From contig CM041465.1 of assembly GCA_023213395.1 (NCBI GenBank), positions 95,053,741-95,117,740 of the forward strand: a DNA stretch of 64,000 nt, written 5' to 3'. Below are positions 58,048 to 64,000 of the stretch, one piece after another. The stretch comes from Cycas panzhihuaensis (Eukaryota; Cycadophyta). The first letter of the stretch is position 1. Each line of letters starts with the position of its first letter. A program made the translations under genes and the position numbers. The notes below the pieces were generated by a model. The model did not search any database, was not told where the DNA came from, and saw only the letters and a program-made list of their open reading frames with translations.

Positions 58048-58052
58048 GTCCA
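58048..58052. repeat. Solo-LTR target-site duplication, right copy
   Basis: GTCCA, identical to 57384-57388. Confidence 0.92.
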
Positions 58053-58780
58053 TTCCCTTAGATTCATTTCAAATCCCTCTTGAGAGAAAGCTTCTATATA
58101 ATAGGATGCTTAGAGGATTAGATCATCTAATGGTTACACTTGAAGCAAAAGTCAAGGTTAATTGTATAAGAGAACAATAATGAATTCCATTATTTAGAAA
58201 TCCATTTGGGCATTAAAGACTCTAAAGAGATGAAGATACTCTAGTACAAATGTGTCCTAGTTTTGCATATCCAAGATGAAATAAGTTTTTATCATAATTA
58301 ACACGTTAGATAATGCTTTTTAGATTATAACTAAGCTCAAGGAGAAGCTTAGGGATAAATCTCTAATTAAAACCAATAATTCTACTTATCAAGCCATGTA
58401 TAATATTGAAAGAGGTGCATTTGGAAAACCTAAGTATTCTACCTTTTAAAATTTGAGAAAGAAAAAATTACTATTTAATTAATATAATGCTAGTTAAGGA
58501 AAAGCTTAATAAACATATGCAAACAAAGCTACTCACAACTATTTAAAGTGGAAAAAAGATGTATGGCAGCAAAAGAAAAAGGCCTAACAAATCCTAATTT
58601 TATTCCTATCAACTCTATTAAAACAATAGATCAAATCACATTTTTTAATCAATATGTAGAATTTAAATTTATAATTTTTATGGTTTTGGGTATATAACAC
58701 ATTTATAATAGAAAAATTATAATCATTGTAGCTTAAATAGCTTCAAATATACCTTAAATCTCTCATAAAAGTTATTAAAT
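58053..58780. other. AT-rich stretch, no gene recognised
   Basis: This continues the sequence interrupted by the solo LTR. No readable coding frame or motif was found on either strand. Confidence 0.4.
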
Positions 58781-59097
58781 ATGTGGATTAAATCCTGAAT
58801 GTAGATGTAATTTTTGAAAATAAATGATTTTTTATTGATACATTTTTTTAATCTAAGATTTATCTCAAATTAAATTCGATTTGATACTTGCTTTATATTG
58901 GATCTTCAATACACATGAAAACTCCATAATCGAAAATTGGTATCGTGAGATACCTTACTTCTATATTACAAATTCAATGTACAAAAGAGTTTATATACTC
59001 ATAAATTTATGAGTATAATAAAACCGACAATTAATAATATCATAAGAATATGAATCTTGTAAGCCGACAAATGTGCATTACAAGATATTTTCTAACA
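58781..59097 (-). repeat. Copia-4 3' LTR (left limit not resolved)
   Basis: On the minus strand it starts TGTTAGAAAATATCTTG at 59097, directly after a polypurine tract. A TATA box (TATATAAACTC on the minus strand, 58987-58997) lies about 100 bp in. The far end could not be fixed, because the matching 5' LTR is not clearly seen in the window. Confidence 0.6.
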
Positions 59098-59109
59098 CTC
59101 CCCTATAAT
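59098..59109 (-). other. Copia-4 polypurine tract
   Basis: ATTATAGGGGAG on the minus strand abuts the LTR start; almost the same sequence stands at the same place in Copia-1 (20391-20404). Confidence 0.75.
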
Positions 59110-60840
59110 GCACATTTTGAAAAATTCCCAAACCTTCCTTAAGCTTGTAATGCTTATTCCTTGGTAGAGCCTTTGTAAACATATCTGCTAGTTGATCTTC
59201 TATTCTGTAATGTCTAAGTTCAATCTGTCCTTCTTAAACCAACTCTCGAATGTAGTGATGTTTAATCTCAATATGCGTTGTTCTTGCATGTAAGACTAGA
59301 TTCTTCAACATTTGTATTGTGCTTTGATTGTCGCAATGAATAATCGTAGGATTACTTGCCTTTGATATAGATCTTTAAGTAGTCTTGTAATTCAAACAGC
59401 TTCTCGACTTGTTGCTTCAGCTACGTTGTATTCTGCTTCTATTGTGGATAATGACACAGTGGGTTGTTTCTTTGTATTCTAAGATATCACTGCTGAGCCA
59501 ATGTTAAAAACATAACCTGTGATTGATTTCCTATCTTCTATATCATTAGCCCAATCTATATCAGAATAACTAATCAGGCTGCATTTGTTTGAAGAATTAT
59601 AAAAAAGGGCATGATCAATTGTTCCCTTAATGTACCTGAGAATTCTCTTAGTAGCATTCCAATGTTCCTGCTTAGGATTTGCCATGAACCTTGAAGTTAG
59701 GTTGACAGCATATGTTATGTCAGGTCTTGTATTAGTAAGATATATGAGGTTTCCAATTAGTTGATGATATAGAGTGGGGTCAACTGATGTGGATTCTTCA
59801 TGCTTACTTAGCTTTAATCCAACTTCAATGGGAGTGGCATAGGAATTATAATTGCTCATGTTGAATTTCCTTAAGATATCCATAGCATATTTACTTTGAG
59901 ACATGTATATTCCACTATTATATTGCCATACTTCAATTCCAAGAAAGTAATGTAATTATCTTAAGTTCGTCATCTCAAATTCAGAATTCATATCTCCTTT
60001 AAACTCTTAAAGTAACTCATCATCGTTACCAGTGTAAATTAAATCATCAACATACACTGCAACAATCAAAATAGAATCCTTGGAGGTCTTTATGTAAAGA
60101 TTTGAATCTGAATTACTTCTTTGAAAACCTTTATCCTAAAGATATTTATCAATCCTTACATACCGAGCTCTTGGTGCTTGTTTTAGTCCATATAAAGCCT
60201 TTTTTAATCTACACACCAAGTGTTCATGTCCCTTAACCTCAAAACCTTGAGGTTAAGAGATATAAATTTCTTCGTCAACATAACCATTAAGGAAAGTTGA
60301 TTTTACATCCATTTGATAGATCTTCCAACCAAGATGAGCAGCGAGAGATACAATACACCTAGTGGTAGTCATCTTTGTAACTGGAGTAAATGTTTTTTCA
60401 TAATCTATACCTTCTTGTTGAGCATGACCCTTAGCAACTAGTCTTGCCTTATATTTATCAATAGTACCATCAGCTTTGTATTTAGTCTTAAATATCCATT
60501 TAGTTCCAATGACATTCTTACCTGGTGGTAATTCAACCATATCCCATGTTTTATTCTGATTTATGGCATCGAGTTCTGCTTCTATTGCTTAAGTCCATTC
60601 ATTACTTTTTGTAGCTTCCTCAAAAGTTTGAGGTTCATCCTTTTACATCACTTGAGACATTAGAGCATAGTTTACCTTAGCTTGTGATCTTGTGAATCTT
60701 TTGTTAAAGTCATTATCCAAAATATTTTTAGGATTATGACTTCTTGTAAGACATTTTGGATCATATCCCTATTTGATTCGAGCTTGAATCTTCAGTCGAA
60801 TTTGCATTTGTCCTTTTTTCTAAGGTGCTAATCTCAATCA
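59110..60840 (-). pseudogene. Copia-4 reverse transcriptase and RNase H
   Basis: Reading leftward: MVELPPGKNVIGTKWIFKTK (60,540), YKARLVAKGHAQQEGIDYEK, MDVKSTFLNGYVDEEIYIS, LKKALYGLKQAPRA, then the active site VYVDDLIYTGN (about 60,036-60,060, intact), MTNLR, LHYFLGIEVWQ, MSQSKYAMDILRKFN, SVDPTLYHQLIGNLIYLTNT, RPDITYAVNLTSRFMANPKQ, NKCSLISYSDIDWANDIEDR, then RNase H VSLSTIEAEYNVAEATSREA. The last part, near 59,150-59,400, is frameshifted. A 141-codon open frame (59479-59904) survives. Stops near 60,250 and 59,478 break it. Confidence 0.93.
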
Positions 60841-61440
60841 GAATTTATTAACCTTTGTCGTATTCACCCTTATATTCACCATGTTCATCAAAAATAACAT
60901 CTCTACTTATAAAGAAAACCTTTGCAATTGGATCATAAAGTCTATAGGCTTTTTGCTCACTAGAATATCCTATAAAGATACACTTAATGCTTTTGCTCTC
61001 CAATTTTGTTCTTTTCTGATCAGGAATATGGTCATAAGCAACACAACCAAACACTCTTAAATTGCTTACATCATGCCTCTTACCTGTCCATGCTTCCTCT
61101 GGAGTCATATCCTTCAATGCCTTGGTTGGACTTCTATTTAGTAAATACACGGTAGTATTTATTGCTTCACCCCAAAATGAGTCATTTAATTTTTTTTCTT
61201 TTAGCATGCATCTTGCCATTTCTGTAACAGTCCTTATCTTTCTTTTAGCTACTCCATTTTGCTGGGGAGTATAAGGGGTTGTAAATTGCCTTCTTATTTA
61301 GACTTTGCTGCAAAAATTCTTAAAGTCATTGGAGATAAATTCTCTCCCATTATCTGAACGAAGAATTTTTATTTTGAATCCACTTTGTCTTTCAGACATA
61401 GCCTTGAACTCTATAAATTTCAAGAATGTTTTTTATTTTT
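60841..61440 (-). pseudogene. Copia-4 integrase, C-terminal part
   Basis: The reading includes LRSDNGREFISNDFKNFC (second catalytic Asp; near 61,350), QFTTPYTPQQNGVAKRKIRT (Lys where the catalytic Glu of the usual Gln-Gln-Asn-Gly-Val-Ala-Glu motif is expected; near 61,260), then the open frame 60848-61219 with MARCMLKEKKLNDSFWGEAI, YLLNRSPTKALKDMTPEEAW, LRVFGCVAYDHIPDQKRTKL, IKCIFIGYSSEQKAYRLYDP. The Glu loss would be expected to abolish integration. Confidence 0.9.
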
Positions 61441-62251
61441 CCTTAAGGAAGTAAACCCAAATCTTTCTTGTGAAATCATCAACCAAAATCATGAAATATC
61501 TTACCTTTCCATGTGATACATTCTTCACGGGCCCACATAAATCAACATGAACTAATTCTAATGGAGCTTGAGATTGAAAATTGGATTCAAGGAAACTGTT
61601 CCTATGATGTTTTCCAAAAATACATCCTTCACAAACATCATTGTTGCTTTGAATAAAAGTGAGACCACCAACCATTCCTTTTTTTCTCAGGTTGATAAGG
61701 TTACCATAGTTTAAATGTCCATAATGAAGATGCCATAGAATACTATCATTATCAACCGATGCATTCAAGGTAACATTTTGAGGACATAGAGCTAATTTGA
61801 ACAATCTATCTTTAGTCATTTTTCCTTTAGCAATCAAAGAAAATTTTCTTTTCTTGTCATAGATTTTGCATTCACCATCATTAAATACTAACCTGTATCT
61901 TTGTTCCATCATTTGGCCAACTGACAATAGATTTTTCTTTAATCCTATAACAAGTAAAACATTGTGAATATCCTTGTTTTCTCCGTCATTTGTTTTAAAG
62001 GAGACAATTCCCCTGCTTTGAACTTCTTGGGTATTGTCATCTCCAAATATAACTTTCCCTTTCTGATCCTTATCAATCTTTGAAAAAAAATCAGTATTGT
62101 AAGTCATATGTGTTGAGCATCTGGAGTCAATAAACCATTCATCATTTGTCAAAGAATTTGCCATTAAACTAGTATAGAATAAACTCTCATCTTTAGAAGA
62201 ATTATCTTGGGTGTCTCTAATAATGTTTGCTGAATAACAGTTTCTAGCCAA
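61433..62251 (-). pseudogene. Copia-4 protease and N-terminal integrase (272-codon open frame)
   Basis: This is the longest open frame in the window. It starts within the zinc knuckle (ARNCYSANIIRD), then the protease motif WFIDSRCSTHMTYNTDF (about 62,095-62,145; Arg replaces the Gly of Asp-Ser-Gly). Next are VIFGDDNTQEVQSRGIVSFK, LLVIGLKKNLLSVGQMMEQR, LWHLHYGHLNYGNLINLRKK (pre-integrase His pair), CEGCIFGKHHRNSFLESNF (Cys pair), then the integrase core ELVHVDLCGPV (first catalytic Asp) and ILVDDFTRKIWVYFLKEK. It is well preserved overall but has the protease defect. Confidence 0.93.
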
Positions 62252-63214
62252 ATGTCCAAATTTTCCACATTAGTAGCATTGAGGACCATAACCCCTGCCC
62301 CTTCCTTGAGATGCACCTTGACCTAAAGGTGAAGAATTCCAACTTGATCCTGTAGGGTTCCAACCTTTTCCTTGACTTGACCCTATTGGGTTCCAACCTT
62401 TTCCTTGACTTGATCCTGTAGAATTCTATCCTCTTCCTGGATTTGTACTTAATGAATTCCAGCTTCTTCCTTGATTGAATCCTCTTGACCTTCCTCTTGA
62501 GAACTAAGGATTTTGTTGTACATTTATTTCTTGAGATCGATTCATCCTTAAGTTAGAAGTTGAGGCAAAAGCTTGATATAAATCTTCATTTGCAACCTTG
62601 CTTTTACATTTTTCTTCCACGTTGAGCAATATAGACAATAATTGATCAACCTTTAAGGTAGACAAATCCTTGGTTACTTCAATGGTAGTCGTAATATTTT
62701 TAAATTTATTGATTTCACTTACACTTCTCAATATTTTCCTGGCCATTCTCTGTTCAGAGATCTGTTCTCCCAAATATACCATTTGATTGGCTAGATCTTA
62801 CATTTTGGTGATGAATTCATTAACCGAATCTGAAGGTATCATCCTTAAAATTTCATAGTTTAATCTCAGGTTCTAAAGTCTTTGAGGTATGGCCCCTTCA
62901 TAACCAGTTTTTAATATGTTCCAAGCTTCATGGGAGGTAGAGGCCCCATATATGCGAGGAAAGATTTGTTTAGCTACAAACATATATATGATCGAGAGTG
63001 CATCACTATCCATCCTCAATAATTCTTCTTTTTCTAACTCTTGATTAGATGTTAATTTTCCATTGGGTAATGTTGGTTGAGGAAGTTTAAAACCATGAGA
63101 AATAATGTTCCATAAACCCTTTTATTGTGAAATGACTTGAATTTGTCTTGACCATGGAAGATAGTCAGATCCATTAAACTTTAGTAGAGACTGTCCAATC
63201 TGATATTCTGCCAT
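62252..63214 (-). pseudogene. Copia-4 gag
   Basis: It starts MAEYQIGQSLLKFNGSDYLP at 63214, then LWNIISHGFKLPQPTLPNG, ALSIIYMFVAKQIFPRIYGA, SHEAWNILKTGYEGAIP, LRLNYEILRMIPSDSVNEF (the UBN2/gag helical region), an open stretch 62504-62782 (ISEQRMARKILRSVSEINKF), a Gly/Ser/Trp-rich tandem repeat (about 62,329-62,480), and a zinc knuckle with a stop in it: CY, stop, CGKFGHLARNC near 62,235-62,275. The stop reads TAG where a codon for one residue between the first two Cys is expected. There are at least five stops. Confidence 0.9.
62329..62480 (-). repeat. 33-bp tandem repeat in Copia-4 gag
   Basis: Two near-identical and two or three looser copies of an 11-residue unit (GWNPIGSSQGK) lie in the basic, disordered part of gag before the zinc knuckle. 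At DNA level GGGTTCCAACCTTTTCCTTG recurs with period 33. Confidence 0.8.
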
Positions 63215-63231
63215 AGTTTCTTGCTTCCTAA

Positions 63232-63246
63232 GCTCTAAAGATACCA
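63232..63246 (-). other. Copia-4 primer-binding-site-like sequence
   Basis: On the minus strand TGGTATCTTTAGAGC stands 18 bp before the gag ATG. It is the initiator-Met type with three extra bases and a change in the middle. Confidence 0.5.
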
Positions 63247-64000
63247 AGGTAGTTATGATAGTCACCTAAGGAGAAGGGTACTGAAGAAAAAATAGATAAT
63301 AAGAAAAAACTACTAAAGAGAAGGATACTAAAAGAAGAGAAGAAGAAATTTGTCTAAAGTTAAAAAAATAATTTCAATCACCAAAATAAAAATGATTCAG
63401 ACGATCAAAAAAATATATGAGATTAACAACACCCACTAAGTGAAAGCTCAATCAAATGAAATATTATAAAACTAAGATAACCAATTACACATACACTTAA
63501 ACCATGTCAATAAAATAATTCAAAAATAATGAATCAAAGTGGTCTTTACCTAAATGAAAGAATAGTTGAAATAAGGAAATTGAATGGCAATAGTGAGAGA
63601 TTAGAATTGTTGAAAATAATCAATCGAAAGAAAGGGTGATAGGCACGGTTGACGAAAATGCATTACGCAATAGGGAATAATATAAGATGTCACACACTAA
63701 TAGAAGTAATCAATTACTTGATTCTTATAGAAACCTGTAACATGCTAGCTAGAAGAGCTCTGTTTAAAGATTCTTGTTCAAATGCCCAAAATCCCACATC
63801 ACTCTATATATCCATAAACTGCTTGCAGTGTTGTAAGAAGCTTTATTACTTGGAATACATAAGATCTAAAGCCTCAAATGCACGCATCTACTCTTATGAA
63901 GCACAAACTCAAAACACCAAAATCTAAAGAGCAGCCTTCAACGTCGAAGAATGGAAAGCATCCGAAAGAAAAGTGCATAGGACAAGAAAAAGTGATCTCC
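63247..64000 (-). repeat. Probable Copia-4 5' LTR and flank, running off the window
   Basis: By position this should be the 5' LTR. A TATA-like TATATAGAG on the minus strand (near 63,800) fits. I could not align it with the 3' LTR at 58781-59097, so either the LTRs are rearranged or another sequence lies here. The open frame 63649-63927 shows no known motif. Confidence 0.35.

Overview
The window looks like intergenic DNA from a seed plant with a large, repeat-rich nuclear genome. I found no host gene, tRNA or rRNA gene. Almost every stretch that can be named belongs to an LTR retrotransposon, mostly inserted into one another and broken by stop codons and small indels. CG dinucleotides are rare outside the youngest large element, and many visible defects are C-to-T or G-to-A changes, as expected for old methylated plant repeats. 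The species cannot be told from the sequence.

Layout. (1) 1-2082 and 19099-20404 are two halves of one Copia element (Copia-1, + strand), split inside reverse transcriptase by a 17-kb Ty3/Gypsy element (Gypsy-1, 2083-19098, - strand). Gypsy-1 has LTRs of about 2.7 kb and a single gag-pro-pol frame of about 2,110 codons. A second, archaeal-type RNase H lies near its 3' LTR, and a + strand (antisense) gene-like region lies between that domain and integrase. (2) About 22-39.8 kb is an older, related Gypsy element (Gypsy-2, + strand), split by Copia-2 (24764-31023, 306-bp LTRs). (3) About 41.95-46.8 kb and 52.5-54.5 kb are parts of a third, truncated relative (Gypsy-3, - strand). It is split by Copia-3 (46836-52497), whose integrase is split again by a complete 312-bp TRIM element (49120-49431). 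(4) 54.5-58.8 kb holds degenerate AT-rich repeats, a Copia gag relic, and a solo LTR of the Copia-3 family with a perfect 5-bp target duplication. (5) 59.1-63.2 kb is Copia-4 (- strand), the Copia element with the longest surviving open frames; it runs towards the right edge.

How the parts fit. The insertion order follows from the nesting: Copia-1, then Gypsy-1; Gypsy-2, then Copia-2; Gypsy-3, then Copia-3, then the TRIM. Every autonomous element seen has disabling mutations, so nothing here is predicted to move by its own proteins. The most unusual object is Gypsy-1. It combines a degenerate Ty3-type RNase H, an intact-looking set of acidic residues in a displaced archaeal-type RNase H, and an antisense gene-like region with its own TATA box and possible introns. 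An intron on the antisense strand would survive retrotransposition because the element's own genomic RNA cannot splice it.
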